A DNA stretch of 64,000 nucleotides from Microbacterium capsulatum (GTDB lineage: Bacteria > Actinomycetota > Actinomycetes > Actinomycetales > Microbacteriaceae), in NCBI RefSeq assembly GCF_030865425.1, contig NZ_JAVFCB010000005.1, positions 91,974-155,973 on the forward strand. Direction: 5' to 3'. A program made the translations under genes and the position numbers. Below the pieces are notes generated by a model. It was not told the DNA's origin. It did no database searches and saw nothing but the letters and a program-made list of their open reading frames with translations. Positions 1 through 9,215 of this stretch are shown here, in pieces. Each line of letters opens with the position of its first letter. The first letter of the stretch is position 1.

Positions 1-428
1 TTCTCGCCGTCCATCGCCTCTTCGATGCGCTCCTCGACGACGTCGGGGAGCTTCACGCCTCCGCGGGCGAAGATCTTGATGCCGTTGTCGGGCGCGGGGT
101 TGTGCGACGCCGAGATCATCACGCCGAAGTCGGCGTCGATGTCGGCGATGAGGAACGCCGCGGCCGGGGTCGGCAGGGTGCCGGCGTCGAGCACGTCCAC
201 GCCGGAGGAGGCGAGGCCCGCCTCGACGGCGGCGCTGAGGAAGTGCCCGGAGATCCGCGGGTCGCGGGCGACCACGGCGGTGAGCCGCTTGCCTGCGGCC
301 TTGCGGGCCTCGGCAATACGGCCCTGGCCCAGGACGACAGCAGTCGCCTGGGCCAGGGTGAGCGCGATATCGGCGGTGAGGGGGCCGTTGGCCAGCCCCC
401 TCACCCCGTCCGTACCGAACAGAGCCAT
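1..428 (-). CDS. glmM: Phosphoglucosamine mutase, 5' part (runs off the window)
   Basis: GlmM converts glucosamine-6-phosphate to glucosamine-1-phosphate in the cytoplasm, on the way to UDP-GlcNAc for peptidoglycan and glycans. The reading frame starts [14 protein letters not shown], the classic phosphohexomutase N terminus, and reaches the phosphoserine loop ISASHNP at about residues 99-105. Only about 142 codons are inside the window, so the sugar-binding and phosphate-binding domains are not seen. It lies just downstream of rpsI on the same strand (16-bp gap), so rplM-rpsI-glmM is probably one transcript. The product is a substrate source for the adjacent polysaccharide locus. Confidence 0.95.
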   Translation of the reverse strand, partial: MALFGTDGVRGLANGPLTADIALTLAQATAVVLGQGRIAEARKAAGKRLTAVVARDPRISGHFLSAAVEAGLASSGVDVLDAGTLPTPAAAFLIADIDADFGVMISASHNPAPDNGIKIFARGGVKLPDVVEERIEEAMDGE

Positions 429-444
429 AGAGGGACTGTAGGGT

Positions 445-930
445 TTAGCGCTTCGAGTACTGCGGAGCCTTGCGGGCCTTCTTGAGACCAGCCTTCTTGC
501 GCTCCTTCACACGGGCGTCGCGCGAGAGGAAGCCGGCCTTCTTCAGGGTCGGCCGGTTGTTCTCGGCGTCGATCTCGTTCAGCGCACGGGCGATGCCGAG
601 ACGCAGCGCGCCGGCCTGGCCCGAGGGGCCGCCGCCGGAGATGCGCGCGATCACGTCGTACGCGCCGGCGAGGTTCAGCACCGTGAACGGGTCGTTGATC
701 AGCTGCTGGTGCAGCTTGTTCGGGAAGTAGTCCTCGATCGAGCGGCCGTTCACCGTGATGGTGCCGGCGCCGGGGACGAGGCGCACGCGGGCGATGGCCT
801 GCTTGCGACGGCCCACGGCAGCGCCGGGGACGCTGAGCACGGGGCGGGGTGCAGCGGTCTCGGCCTCGGCCTCAGGGGTCGAGGTGGAGAAGTTCTGCGG
901 GAAGTCGGTGGTGTCCTGGATGTCAGCCAC
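445..930 (-). CDS. rpsI: 30S ribosomal protein S9
   Basis: S9 is a small-subunit ribosomal protein whose C-terminal tail reaches the P-site tRNA. The 161-residue product has the full S9 core ([17 protein letters not shown] near residue 41, then [13 protein letters not shown]) and ends in the basic tail [12 protein letters not shown], the expected tRNA-contacting end. The first 35 or so residues form an acidic, Ala/Pro/Thr-rich extension (ending [17 protein letters not shown]), as in many high-GC actinobacteria. It follows rplM by 27 bp, the universal L13-S9 pair. Confidence 0.98.
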   Translation of the reverse strand: MADIQDTTDFPQNFSTSTPEAEAETAAPRPVLSVPGAAVGRRKQAIARVRLVPGAGTITVNGRSIEDYFPNKLHQQLINDPFTVLNLAGAYDVIARISGGGPSGQAGALRLGIARALNEIDAENNRPTLKKAGFLSRDARVKERKKAGLKKARKAPQYSKR

Positions 931-957
931 GAGTATGTCCTTATTCGTAAACGGCGC

Positions 958-1404
958 TTACTGGGCGACCTGGTCGAGGGTGTACGTCTTCGGCTGCTGA
1001 GCGGCGTGCGGGTGCTCGGAGCCGGTGTAGACCTTGAGCTTCGCCAGCTGCTGACGGCCCAGGCTGTTCTTCGGGAGCATGCCGCGGATCGCCTTCTCGA
1101 CGGCGCGGACCGGGTTCTTCTCGAGCAGCTCGGAGTAGGCGACGGCCTTGAGCCCGCCCGGGTGGCCCGAGTGGCGGTAGGCGATCTTCTTCTGGAGCTT
1201 CTGACCGGTGAGCGCGACCTTGTCGGCGTTCACGATGATGACGAAGTCACCCGAGTCGATGTGGTTGGCGAAGGTGGCCTTGTGCTTGCCGCGCAGGAGC
1301 GCTGCGGCGTGCGAGGCGAGGCGACCGAGAACGACGTCGGTGGCGTCGATGACGACCCAGTCACGCTGGACCTGCCCGGCCTTCGGGGTGTAAGTGCGCG
1401 TCAC
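958..1404 (-). CDS. rplM: 50S ribosomal protein L13
   Basis: L13 is an early-assembling large-subunit protein. The 148-residue product starts at a GTG ([10 protein letters not shown]) and carries the L13 signatures [12 protein letters not shown] and [22 protein letters not shown]. It is the first gene of the leftward rplM-rpsI-glmM unit. About 200 bp separate it from the next gene upstream and hold its probable promoter; in other bacteria L13 can repress its own operon, but nothing in this leader proves that here. Confidence 0.98.
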   Translation of the reverse strand: MTRTYTPKAGQVQRDWVVIDATDVVLGRLASHAAALLRGKHKATFANHIDSGDFVIIVNADKVALTGQKLQKKIAYRHSGHPGGLKAVAYSELLEKNPVRAVEKAIRGMLPKNSLGRQQLAKLKVYTGSEHPHAAQQPKTYTLDQVAQ

Positions 1405-1545
1405 GATAGTGCTGCTTTCTTGATTCGAACGGAGAGGTTCGTGAATCCCACTCCGGGGTGGTTCTCCTCCCGAGGGGAGAGGAACACGCCAGTGGAGGGC
1501 TCACGTTCGCGTGTGCGACCAGCAGTGATCGCACACCAATCCGAT

Positions 1546-1551
1546 AGCTTA
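1546..1551 (-). promoter_or_regulatory. Candidate -10 box of the rplM operon
   Basis: On the minus strand TAAGCT lies about 140 bp upstream of the rplM start, in the 198-bp gap between rplM and the acetyltransferase gene. It matches the actinobacterial TANNNT form. No clear -35 box is visible. The long leader leaves room for translational autoregulation by L13. Assigned from sequence pattern only. Confidence 0.35.
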
Positions 1552-1602
1552 CGGCATGGGCGGCCCCGGCCCAAATTCCACGGCCTGGCACCGGCTGCGC
1601 GC

Positions 1603-2205
1603 TCAGCCGACGATGGTGAGCCCGCCGTCCGCCTCGCGATAGCGCTCGCCGCTGACGGGGCACACCCACTCCTCGCCGTCCTGCGCGAGCGGGCGCCCTG
1701 CCCGGCCGACCCAGCCGATCCGCCGTGCGGGGACGCCGACCATGAGCCCGTGCGCGGGCACGTCCTTGGTGACGACGGCGCCTGCGGCGACGAGCGCCCA
1801 GGCGCCGATCGTCACGGGCGCGACGCACACCGCGCGCGCGCCGATCGACGCGCCGTCGCCGATGACCACCCCGACCGCGTGCCAGTCCTCACCGGACTTC
1901 AGCGAGCCGTCGAGATTCACCGCGCGCGGGAACTCGTCGTTGGTGAGCACCGCGGCGGGCCCGATGAAGACACCGTCGCCGAGCCGCGCCGGCTCATAGA
2001 CCAGTGCGTGGTTCTGCAGCTTGCAGTTGTCGCCGATCACGACGCCGGGGCCGATGTACGCCCCGCGGCCGACGTTGCAGTCGGCGCCGATCCGGGCCAG
2101 CTCCCTGACCTGCGCGAGGTGCCAGATCCGCGTGCCGGGGCCGATGCTCGCACGCGCGTCGACGTCGGCGGTGGTGGCGATGAGGGCGGAGTCGTCGATG
2201 GTCAT
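1603..2205 (-). CDS. WbpD/WlbB-like UDP-amino-sugar N-acetyltransferase (left-handed beta helix)
   Basis: The 200-residue protein is a hexapeptide-repeat acetyltransferase. It has many isoleucine-rich turns (IGPGTRIWHLAQV, IGADCNVGRGAYIGPGVVIG, IGDGASIGARAVCVAP) and the block VFIGPAAVLTNDEFPRA that is typical of WbpD/WlbB enzymes, which acetylate the 3-amino group of UDP-GlcNAc3NA in di-N-acetylated uronic acid synthesis. The C-terminal 35 residues, with WVCPVSGERY, form a short tail outside the helix. It lies 46 bp downstream of the UDP-glucose dehydrogenase gene on the same strand. WbpB-like and C-3 aminotransferase-like partners are on the other strand at 9.2 and 13.0 kb. Exact sugar unproven. 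Confidence 0.85.
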   Translation of the reverse strand: MTIDDSALIATTADVDARASIGPGTRIWHLAQVRELARIGADCNVGRGAYIGPGVVIGDNCKLQNHALVYEPARLGDGVFIGPAAVLTNDEFPRAVNLDGSLKSGEDWHAVGVVIGDGASIGARAVCVAPVTIGAWALVAAGAVVTKDVPAHGLMVGVPARRIGWVGRAGRPLAQDGEEWVCPVSGERYREADGGLTIVG

Positions 2206-2251
2206 GACCGGTCTCCCTGCAGACGTGCGAGGACGAGGATCCCGACGCCGG

Positions 2252-3562
2252 TCACGGTCGCCCCAGCCCGCGATAGCGCCATCCCGCGGCCCGCCACCGG
2301 GCGGCGTCGAGGCAGTTGCGTCCGTCGACGATGATGCGTCCGCCGGTGAGCGCGGCGACGTCCTCGGGTGACATCTGCCGGCGGTACTCGTCCCACTCGG
2401 TCACGACGACCACGACGTCGGCGTCGCGCAGCGCCTCGTCGCGGTCGGTCGTGTAGGCGAGCTGCGGGTGCAAGGCGCGGGCGTTCGGGACCGCCTGCGG
2501 ATCCGTCACGATCACGCGGGCCCCGAGGCCGTGCAGGCGCACGGCGACGTCCAGCGCGGGGGAGTCGCGCACGTCGTCGCTGTGGGGCTTGAACGCGGCC
2601 CCGAGCACCGCCACCCGGCGGCCGACGACGGATCCGCCGGTCTCCTCGAGCACCAGCTGGACCGCGCGCTCCCGGCGGCGCAGGTTGATCGCGTCGACCT
2701 CGCGCAGGAACGCGACCGAGTCGCGCAGCCCGAGCTCCTCGGCGCGGGCGGCGAACGCCCGGATGTCCTTCGGCAGGCAGCCCCCGCCGAACCCGATCCC
2801 CGCCCCCAGGAAGCGGCGCCCGATGCGGGTGTCGTGCCCGAGCGCGTCCGCCAGCTGGGTCACGTCGGCGCCTGTCGCCTCGGCGATCTCCGCCATCGCG
2901 TTGATGAAGGAGATCTTCGTGGCGAGGAACGCGTTCGCGGACACCTTGACGAGCTCGGCCGTCGCATAGTCCGTGACGATGTAGGGGGTGCCCGCGGCCA
3001 GTGCCGTGTGGTAGACGCCGCGCAGCACGTCGGCGGCGCCCTCGCCGGCGGCGCCCGGCGGAACCCCGACCACGATCCGGTCCGGCGCGACGGTGTCCTG
3101 CACCGCCCAGCCCTCGCGGAGGAACTCCGGGTTCCACACCAGGGTGGATCCGGTCTCGCGCACGGCCCCGGCGAGATCGGCGGCGGTGCCCACCGGAACC
3201 GTGGACTTGCCGGCGACGACGACGCCGTCGCGCAAGTGCGGACGCAGCGACGCGAACGCCGCCTGCACGAACCGCAGGTCGGCGCCGTGGGCCCCCGGAA
3301 GCTGCGGAGTGCCCACCGTCACGAAGTGCACGTCGCAGCGGGCCGCGTCGGCGATGTCCGTCGAGAAGCGCAGGGCTCCGGAGCCGACCGTGTCCACGAG
3401 CAGCTCGGGCAGCCCCGGCTCGAAGATCGGTGCGCGCCCCTGCGCCAGCGCCTCGATCTTGCGGACGTCGACGTCGATGCCGATCACCTCGTGCCCGATC
3501 GACGCCATGGCGGCGGCGTGCACGGCCCCCAGATAGCCGCATCCGATGACAGAGATCCTCAT
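2252..3562 (-). CDS. UDP-glucose 6-dehydrogenase family protein
   Basis: This NAD-dependent enzyme would oxidise UDP-glucose (or a close UDP-hexose) twice to the UDP-uronic acid. The 436-residue protein has an N-terminal Rossmann motif (VIGCGYLG), EPGLPELL, the NPEFLREG block, the catalytic-cysteine motif GFGGGCLPKD near residues 257-266 and a C-terminal Rossmann-like UDP-binding domain. These motifs are of the UDP-glucose dehydrogenase type rather than the WbpA UDP-GlcNAc dehydrogenase type. A GGGGAGGGGG ribosome site precedes the ATG. It is divergent from the giant secreted gene and supplies UDP-glucuronate to the locus. Confidence 0.88.
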   Translation of the reverse strand: MRISVIGCGYLGAVHAAAMASIGHEVIGIDVDVRKIEALAQGRAPIFEPGLPELLVDTVGSGALRFSTDIADAARCDVHFVTVGTPQLPGAHGADLRFVQAAFASLRPHLRDGVVVAGKSTVPVGTAADLAGAVRETGSTLVWNPEFLREGWAVQDTVAPDRIVVGVPPGAAGEGAADVLRGVYHTALAAGTPYIVTDYATAELVKVSANAFLATKISFINAMAEIAEATGADVTQLADALGHDTRIGRRFLGAGIGFGGGCLPKDIRAFAARAEELGLRDSVAFLREVDAINLRRRERAVQLVLEETGGSVVGRRVAVLGAAFKPHSDDVRDSPALDVAVRLHGLGARVIVTDPQAVPNARALHPQLAYTTDRDEALRDADVVVVVTEWDEYRRQMSPEDVAALTGGRIIVDGRNCLDAARWRAAGWRYRGLGRP

Positions 3563-3677
3563 GCGCCCCCTCCCCGACGACCTGCCGGATCCCGCTCTCG
3601 CGCCCGCGGCGATGCGGATTTCGAAAGGGCCGCAGGTTCTCCGGAAGATGAGTCTGTCGCAAACCGCCCGCTGGCGC

Positions 3678-3683
3678 TAGACT
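3678..3683 (+). promoter_or_regulatory. Candidate -10 box for the polysaccharide operon and giant secreted protein
   Basis: TAGACT lies in the 236-bp divergent gap between the dehydrogenase gene and the giant secreted gene, about 115 bp before the proposed start at 3799. It fits the TANNNT form used elsewhere in this window. The leader between it and the start is long and contains repeated ACTGGG(G)A motifs. Confidence 0.3.
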
Positions 3684-3798
3684 GCACCGCGAGGGCCTGA
3701 TATCCCGGTTCATCTGTTCATCGGATCGGGTGCGTCCTCACTGGGAGATCATCGTTCGCTGTGGGGGCGGACGACTCTCGGGACTGGGAACTGGGGAG

Positions 3799-6700
3799 AT
3801 GGACACAACTGGGGACGCGCGTATCCGTACGCGCCGGCGCGGCTCGCGCGCCTTCGCACTCATCGCAACGCTGGCGGTGGTCGCCAGCGCGCTCATCGGC
3901 ATGGACGCACCGGCCGCGACGGCGGCGGGCAGTTCCTGCGGAGCCACGATCAATCCGATCGTGTGCGAGAACTCGAAGCCCGGCACCGATCCCAGCGTGT
4001 GGGACATCAGCGGCGCCGGCGACCCGAGCATCCAGGGCTTCGCCACCGACATCAGCGTGAACGCGGGCAGCCGGATCGACTTCAAGGTCGACACGAACGC
4101 GAAGGCGTACACCGTCGACATCTACCGCACCGGGTGGTACCAGGGGCTCGGCGCACGGTACATCCAATCGGTCCCGGTCACGGCCTCGCTGCCGCAGAAC
4201 CAGCCGCAGTGCATCTCCGACGTGACCACCGAGCTGTACGACTGCGGGACCTGGGGCGTCTCCGCGTCCTGGAACGTGCCGTCCACGGCCGTCTCCGGCG
4301 TCTACATCGCCCTGCTGACCCGGACGGACACCGGCGGGCAGAGCCACATCATCTTCATCGTCCGCAACGACGGCAACCACTCCGACATCGTGTTCCAGAC
4401 CTCGGATCCCACCTGGCAGGCCTACAACACGTACGGCGGATCCGACTTCTACCAGGGTGCCGCGAACGGACGCGCCTACAAGATCAGCTACAACCGTCCG
4501 ATCGCGACGCGCGGCTGGCAGGGCGGACGCGACTTCTACTTCTCCAGCGAGTTCGCCACGGTGCGGTTCCTGGAGCGCAACGGCTACGACGTGAGCTACC
4601 TGGCGGGGGTCGACTCCGACCGCCGCGGCTCCGAGCTGCTGAACCACAAGGTGTTCCTCTCCGTCGGGCACGACGAGTACTGGTCGGGCGGGCAGCGCGC
4701 CAACGTGCAGGCGGCCCGTGACGCCGGCGTGAACCTGCAGTTCCTCTCGGGCAACGAGATGTACTGGCACACCCGCTACGAGGCGTCGGTGGACGGATCC
4801 AACACGGCCTACCGCACCCTCGTGTCGTACAAGGAGACCTGGTCGAACGCGAAGATCGACCCGTCTCCCACCTGGACGGGCACCTGGCGGGATCCACGAT
4901 TCGCGACCGCCGCGAACGGCGGCACACTGCCGGAGAACGGCCTCACCGGCACCATGTACATGAGCAACAACACGGATCTGGCGATCACCGTGACCCAGGC
5001 CCAGGGCAAGACGCGGCTCTGGCGGAACACGAGCCTCACCTCGCTCGCGGCGGGCGCCTCGCAGGCCCTGGCGGCGCACACCGTGGGGTACGAGTCGGAC
5101 GAGGACGTCGACAACGGGTTCCGGCCGGCCGGCCTCGTGGATCTCTCCACGACGATCGGGTCCACGCCGCAGTACCTCACCGACTACGGCAACACCGTGG
5201 TGGCGGGCACCACGACCCACCATCTGACCCTGTACCGTGCGGCCAGCGGCGCGCTCGTCTTCAGCGCCGGCAGCATCCAGTGGGGATGGGGGCTCGACCA
5301 GACCCACGACGGCGCCGGGGCACCCGCGGACGTGCGCATGCAGCAGGCGGAGGTCAACCTGCTCGCCGACATGGGCGCACAGCCGTCGACGCTGATGAGC
5401 GGGCTCGTCGCCGCGACCGCCAGCACCGACACGACCCCGCCGACCACCTCCATCACGAGCCCGACCGCGGGGACGACGATCTCCGGCGGCACCAAGGTCA
5501 CCGTGACCGGAACGGCCTCCGACGTGGGTGGCGTCGTGGCCGGCGTCGAGGTGTCGACCGACGGCGGGACCACCTGGCACCCCGCCACGGGCACGACGTC
5601 GTGGACCTACAGCTACTACCAGCAGGGCGCGGGGGCCGCGAAGATCATCGCCCGCGCGATCGACGACAGCGGCAACTTCTCCGCGGCGGGCACGGCGGTG
5701 TCGATCACGGTCAAGGCGCCGTACAGCGCCTTCGGCAACGCGGTGCCGAGCACGCCCAGCGCCAACGACACCGGTGCCGTGGAGCTCGGCCTGCAGTTCA
5801 CCCCGACCAGCGACGGCGTCGTCAACGGCGTGCGGTTCTACAAGGGCTCGGCCAACACCGGGACCCACGTCGGCTCGCTCTGGAACGCGTCGGGGCAGAA
5901 GCTCGCGTCGGTCACGTTCACGGGTGAGACGGCGACCGGCTGGCAGAGCGCGTCGTTCGCCTCCCCGGTGTCGGTGATCGCCGGGCAGAAGTACACCGTG
6001 TCGTACACGGCGCCGAAGGGCGGCTACTCCGCCGACGCGCTGTACTGGCCGTACCATGCGACCGCGAGCACGCCCGTGTCCGTCGCCTCGGGCGTGGGCG
6101 CGGCGGCCCCCGGAGTCTTCGGCTCCGTCGGCGCCATGCCGACCTCGACCTGGTACGAGACGAACTACTACGTCGACGTGATGTTCGACACGGTCGACAG
6201 CTCGCCGCTGCGGATCCTCTCCGCGTCGCCGCTGCAGGGATCCTCCAGCAACCCGCCCACGGCTCCGGTCACGATCACCTTCTCCCGTTCGGTGCTCGCT
6301 TCGAGCCTGTCGGTCACGCTGAAGGACGGTACGGGCGCGAGCGTCGCGGGCACCACGACCTACGACGCGACGTCGAACAAGGCGACGTTCACGCCGTCCG
6401 CGGCGCTCGCTGCATCGACCACGTACACCGTGACGGTGGCCGCCACCGACGCGAACGGCGTCGGCCTCGCCCCGGGCACCGGCAGCTGGACGTTCGCGAC
6501 CGCCGCAGCCACGCTGCCGGACGGCACGTGCCCCTGCTCGCTGTTCACGGATCTGAGCACGCCCGGTCAGGCGACGGCGGCCGACACCGCCTCCGTCACG
6601 CTCGGCGTGAAGTTCTCCAGCTCGGCGGCGGGCACGATCACGGCGCTGCGCTTCTACAAGGGCGCCGGCAACACCGGCACGCACACCGGCACGCTGTGGA

Positions 6701-9171
6701 GCGCCACCGGCACGGCGCTGGCCACGGTGACGTTCTCCGGGGAGTCCACACAGGGCTGGCAGACCGGCACGCTGTCGACTCCGGTCGCGATCACCGCGGG
6801 GACCACCTACGTCGTGTCGTACACGGCACCGTCGGGCGGATACTCGGTCACGGCCGGCCGCTTCTCGGCCGCGTACACCCGCGGGCCGCTCACGGTGCCT
6901 GCGAACGGTGCGGTGTTCACGTACTCGGGCGGGTTCCCGAACCAGACCTCGACCACCGACTACTCGGTCGACGTCGTCTTCGCCCGACAGGCGGTCGGCC
7001 CGAACCTGATCGGCACCACTCCGCAGGACGGCGCCGTCAACGTCGCGACCTCGTCGACGATCAGCGCCGCGTTCGACGCCGCCGTGGCGTCCGTCACGGT
7101 CGCGGTGAGCAGCAACGGCGCGGCGATCGCCGGCACCACGGCGATCTCGAGCGACGGCAAGACGGTGACCTTCACGCCGACGTCCGCCCTGCCCTCCGAC
7201 GCCCCGATCGTGGTCGCCGTCTCGAACGTGACCGGCGGCAACGGCGCCGCCGGTCAGGGGGGCACCTGGTCGTTCCAGACGGTCGGGACCTCCGGCGCGA
7301 CGACGGTGACGATGTTCGGCGCACTGCCGACCGGCACCACCACCGCGACCAATGACAGCGCATCCGTGATCCTCGGCATGTCGTTCACGACGTCGCAGCC
7401 CGGGCAGATCCGCGCGCTGCGGTTCTACAAGGCCGGCACGAACGTCGGCACGCACACCGGATGGCTGTGGGGGGCCGGATCGACGCCCCTGGCCTCGGTG
7501 ACGTTCACCGCGGAGACCGGCAGCGGCTGGCAGCGCGCGGTGCTGAGCAACCCCGTGTCCGTCGGGCCCGGGACGACCTACACGGTGTCGTACCTCGCTC
7601 CGCAGGGGAACTACACGTATCAGCCCGGAGGCTTCTCGTCGCCGGTCACGAGCGGCCCGCTGACCGCCGTGTCGCCCGGGAACGGCACCTACCTGTACGG
7701 CACCTCGGGGCGTCCCACCACGGTGTCCGGGAACTCGTCGAACTACTTCGTCGACGTGGAGTTCGTCGCCACGACCAGCGGTGTGGCCGAGACCCTGTTC
7801 GGGCAGGCGCTCCCGACAGTGCCGTCCACGTCGGACAGCTCTGCGATCGAAGTGGGCACGGCGTTCACCGTCTCCGCACCCGGGCAGGTCACCGCGATCC
7901 GCTACTACCGCGGAGCCGCGAACAACGGGGTGCACGTCGGATCGCTGTGGACCGCGAGCGGAAGCCTCCTCGCGCAGGTGACGTTCGCCGACGAGACCGC
8001 GGACGGCTGGGAACGCGCCGCGCTCTCGACGCCGGTCTCCGTGTCGCCGGGCACCACCTACGTGGTGTCGTACTACGCGCCGACCGGGCACTACGCCTCG
8101 CAGTCGGGCTATTTCAACACGGCGCAGACGAACGGGCACATCACCGGCATCGCCACGCAGAACGGCCTGTACCGCTACGGCACGGGCGGAGGCTTCCCGA
8201 CGAACTCGTACAACGCGACCGCGTACTTCGTCGACGCCGAGATCGTGTTCGGCGGGACGCAGGCCGCGTCGCCGTCGCCGAGCCCGTCGCCGTCGCCTTC
8301 TCCGAGTCCGTCGCCGAGCCCGTCGCCCAGCCCGAGCCCGAGCCCGTCTCCGTCGCCCAGCCCGAGCCCCTCACCGAGCCCGAGCCCCTCACCGAGCCCG
8401 AGCCCGTCGCCGAGCCCCGCCACGTACACGGTGACCGCGCAGACGCCGCAGCCCTCGGCCACGGCGGTCGCACCGACCACGACGGTCACGGCGACCTTCG
8501 GCACGGATCCCGGTGCGGCGACGCTGGCGCTGAGCGGGCCGTCGGGCGCGGTCACCGGATCGTCCGTGTACGACGTGACGAAGAAGACCGTCACCTTCAC
8601 CCCGGCGGCGCCCCTGGCCTGGACGACGACGTACCAGGCCGCGGTCACCGTGTCCGGGGCGCAGGTGACGGGGGGGACCTGGTCGTTCACGACCGCCGCT
8701 GCGCCGCCCGTGCTGACGATCTTCGGCAACGGGCTGCCGGCGAACCCGTGGTGGAACGACACCTCGACGGTGCAGGTCGCGACGCGCTTCACGGTCGACG
8801 TCGCGGGCAAGGTCACCGGCATCCGGTTCTACAAGGGCAGCGCCAACACCGGCGTGCACACCGGATATCTGTGGAGCGGCACGGGGCAGCAGCTCGCGCA
8901 GATCGCGTTCACGGGGGAGACCGCGAGCGGCTGGCAGACGGCCGCCCTCTCGACCCCGGTCACGCTGCAGGCCGGCACGGAGTACCGCGTCGGCCTGTAC
9001 AGCACCACTGGGCGCTATGCCGTCGATCTCGGCACGCTGGCCATCGCCACGACGTACGGGCACTTCTCCGTGCCCGCGCTCGGCAGCGCATGGATCGGCT
9101 CTACGAACTTCCCCACGAATCTGTCCACGAACAACTACTGGGTGGATGTGACCTTCACACCTGCTTCGTAG
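3799..9171 (+). CDS. Giant secreted protein: N,N-dimethylformamidase-like domain, Ig-like domains and five DUF4082 domains
   Basis: The 1790-residue exported protein has a basic, hydrophobic N terminus (RRGSRAFALIATLAVVASAL) ending near ATAAGSS, probably a Sec signal. Residues about 45-545 resemble the C-terminal domain of the N,N-dimethylformamidase large subunit (VGHDEYW near 291, GNEMYWH near 319). Then come an Ig-like domain (about 550-640), DUF4082 domains beginning near 644, 913, 1172, 1333 and 1639 (each with a form of RFYKG-x5-GxHxGxLW), three Big_5-type Ig domains (about 802, 1068, 1541) and a 50-residue Ser-Pro linker (1491-1540). No LPXTG or membrane anchor is seen. The start at 3799 has GGGGAG almost touching it; an in-frame ATG at 3730 is an alternative but would put 23 residues before the signal. 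It heads the rightward polysaccharide genes, so a role in the surface glycan is likely, but its enzymatic activity is unknown. Confidence 0.85.
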   Translation: MDTTGDARIRTRRRGSRAFALIATLAVVASALIGMDAPAATAAGSSCGATINPIVCENSKPGTDPSVWDISGAGDPSIQGFATDISVNAGSRIDFKVDTNAKAYTVDIYRTGWYQGLGARYIQSVPVTASLPQNQPQCISDVTTELYDCGTWGVSASWNVPSTAVSGVYIALLTRTDTGGQSHIIFIVRNDGNHSDIVFQTSDPTWQAYNTYGGSDFYQGAANGRAYKISYNRPIATRGWQGGRDFYFSSEFATVRFLERNGYDVSYLAGVDSDRRGSELLNHKVFLSVGHDEYWSGGQRANVQAARDAGVNLQFLSGNEMYWHTRYEASVDGSNTAYRTLVSYKETWSNAKIDPSPTWTGTWRDPRFATAANGGTLPENGLTGTMYMSNNTDLAITVTQAQGKTRLWRNTSLTSLAAGASQALAAHTVGYESDEDVDNGFRPAGLVDLSTTIGSTPQYLTDYGNTVVAGTTTHHLTLYRAASGALVFSAGSIQWGWGLDQTHDGAGAPADVRMQQAEVNLLADMGAQPSTLMSGLVAATASTDTTPPTTSITSPTAGTTISGGTKVTVTGTASDVGGVVAGVEVSTDGGTTWHPATGTTSWTYSYYQQGAGAAKIIARAIDDSGNFSAAGTAVSITVKAPYSAFGNAVPSTPSANDTGAVELGLQFTPTSDGVVNGVRFYKGSANTGTHVGSLWNASGQKLASVTFTGETATGWQSASFASPVSVIAGQKYTVSYTAPKGGYSADALYWPYHATASTPVSVASGVGAAAPGVFGSVGAMPTSTWYETNYYVDVMFDTVDSSPLRILSASPLQGSSSNPPTAPVTITFSRSVLASSLSVTLKDGTGASVAGTTTYDATSNKATFTPSAALAASTTYTVTVAATDANGVGLAPGTGSWTFATAAATLPDGTCPCSLFTDLSTPGQATAADTASVTLGVKFSSSAAGTITALRFYKGAGNTGTHTGTLWSATGTALATVTFSGESTQGWQTGTLSTPVAITAGTTYVVSYTAPSGGYSVTAGRFSAAYTRGPLTVPANGAVFTYSGGFPNQTSTTDYSVDVVFARQAVGPNLIGTTPQDGAVNVATSSTISAAFDAAVASVTVAVSSNGAAIAGTTAISSDGKTVTFTPTSALPSDAPIVVAVSNVTGGNGAAGQGGTWSFQTVGTSGATTVTMFGALPTGTTTATNDSASVILGMSFTTSQPGQIRALRFYKAGTNVGTHTGWLWGAGSTPLASVTFTAETGSGWQRAVLSNPVSVGPGTTYTVSYLAPQGNYTYQPGGFSSPVTSGPLTAVSPGNGTYLYGTSGRPTTVSGNSSNYFVDVEFVATTSGVAETLFGQALPTVPSTSDSSAIEVGTAFTVSAPGQVTAIRYYRGAANNGVHVGSLWTASGSLLAQVTFADETADGWERAALSTPVSVSPGTTYVVSYYAPTGHYASQSGYFNTAQTNGHITGIATQNGLYRYGTGGGFPTNSYNATAYFVDAEIVFGGTQAASPSPSPSPSPSPSPSPSPSPSPSPSPSPSPSPSPSPSPSPSPSPSPSPSPATYTVTAQTPQPSATAVAPTTTVTATFGTDPGAATLALSGPSGAVTGSSVYDVTKKTVTFTPAAPLAWTTTYQAAVTVSGAQVTGGTWSFTTAAAPPVLTIFGNGLPANPWWNDTSTVQVATRFTVDVAGKVTGIRFYKGSANTGVHTGYLWSGTGQQLAQIAFTGETASGWQTAALSTPVTLQAGTEYRVGLYSTTGRYAVDLGTLAIATTYGHFSVPALGSAWIGSTNFPTNLSTNNYWVDVTFTPAS
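8269..8418 (+). repeat. Ser-Pro dipeptide repeat (25 units)
   Basis: A 150-bp run of six-base units alternating tcg/agc/tct/tcc with ccg/ccc/cct encodes 25 consecutive Ser-Pro pairs linking the fourth DUF4082 domain to the last Ig domain of the giant secreted protein. Synonymous variation among units keeps it from being a perfect microsatellite, but slippage could still change its length by whole dipeptides without a frameshift. Confidence 0.95.
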
Positions 9172-9215
9172 GCGTCGTGCCGTCGGGGAGGGCGGCACGG
9201 CAGACAAGGACTGAA

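Noticed and set aside
709..2334. Long open frame on the plus strand across rpsI, rplM and the acetyltransferase gene
   Set aside because: It is antisense to three clear genes and has the Arg/Gly/Val-rich composition typical of shadow frames in GC-rich DNA.
3718..8139. A 1473-codon open frame antisense to the giant secreted gene
   Set aside because: Its translation is almost all Arg, Gly, Val and Ala without domain motifs, while the plus-strand frame has clear DUF4082 and amidase-like domains.
8269..8418. Possible CRISPR or minisatellite array
   Set aside because: The repeat is a six-base coding unit for Ser-Pro with no spacers; it is a protein linker.
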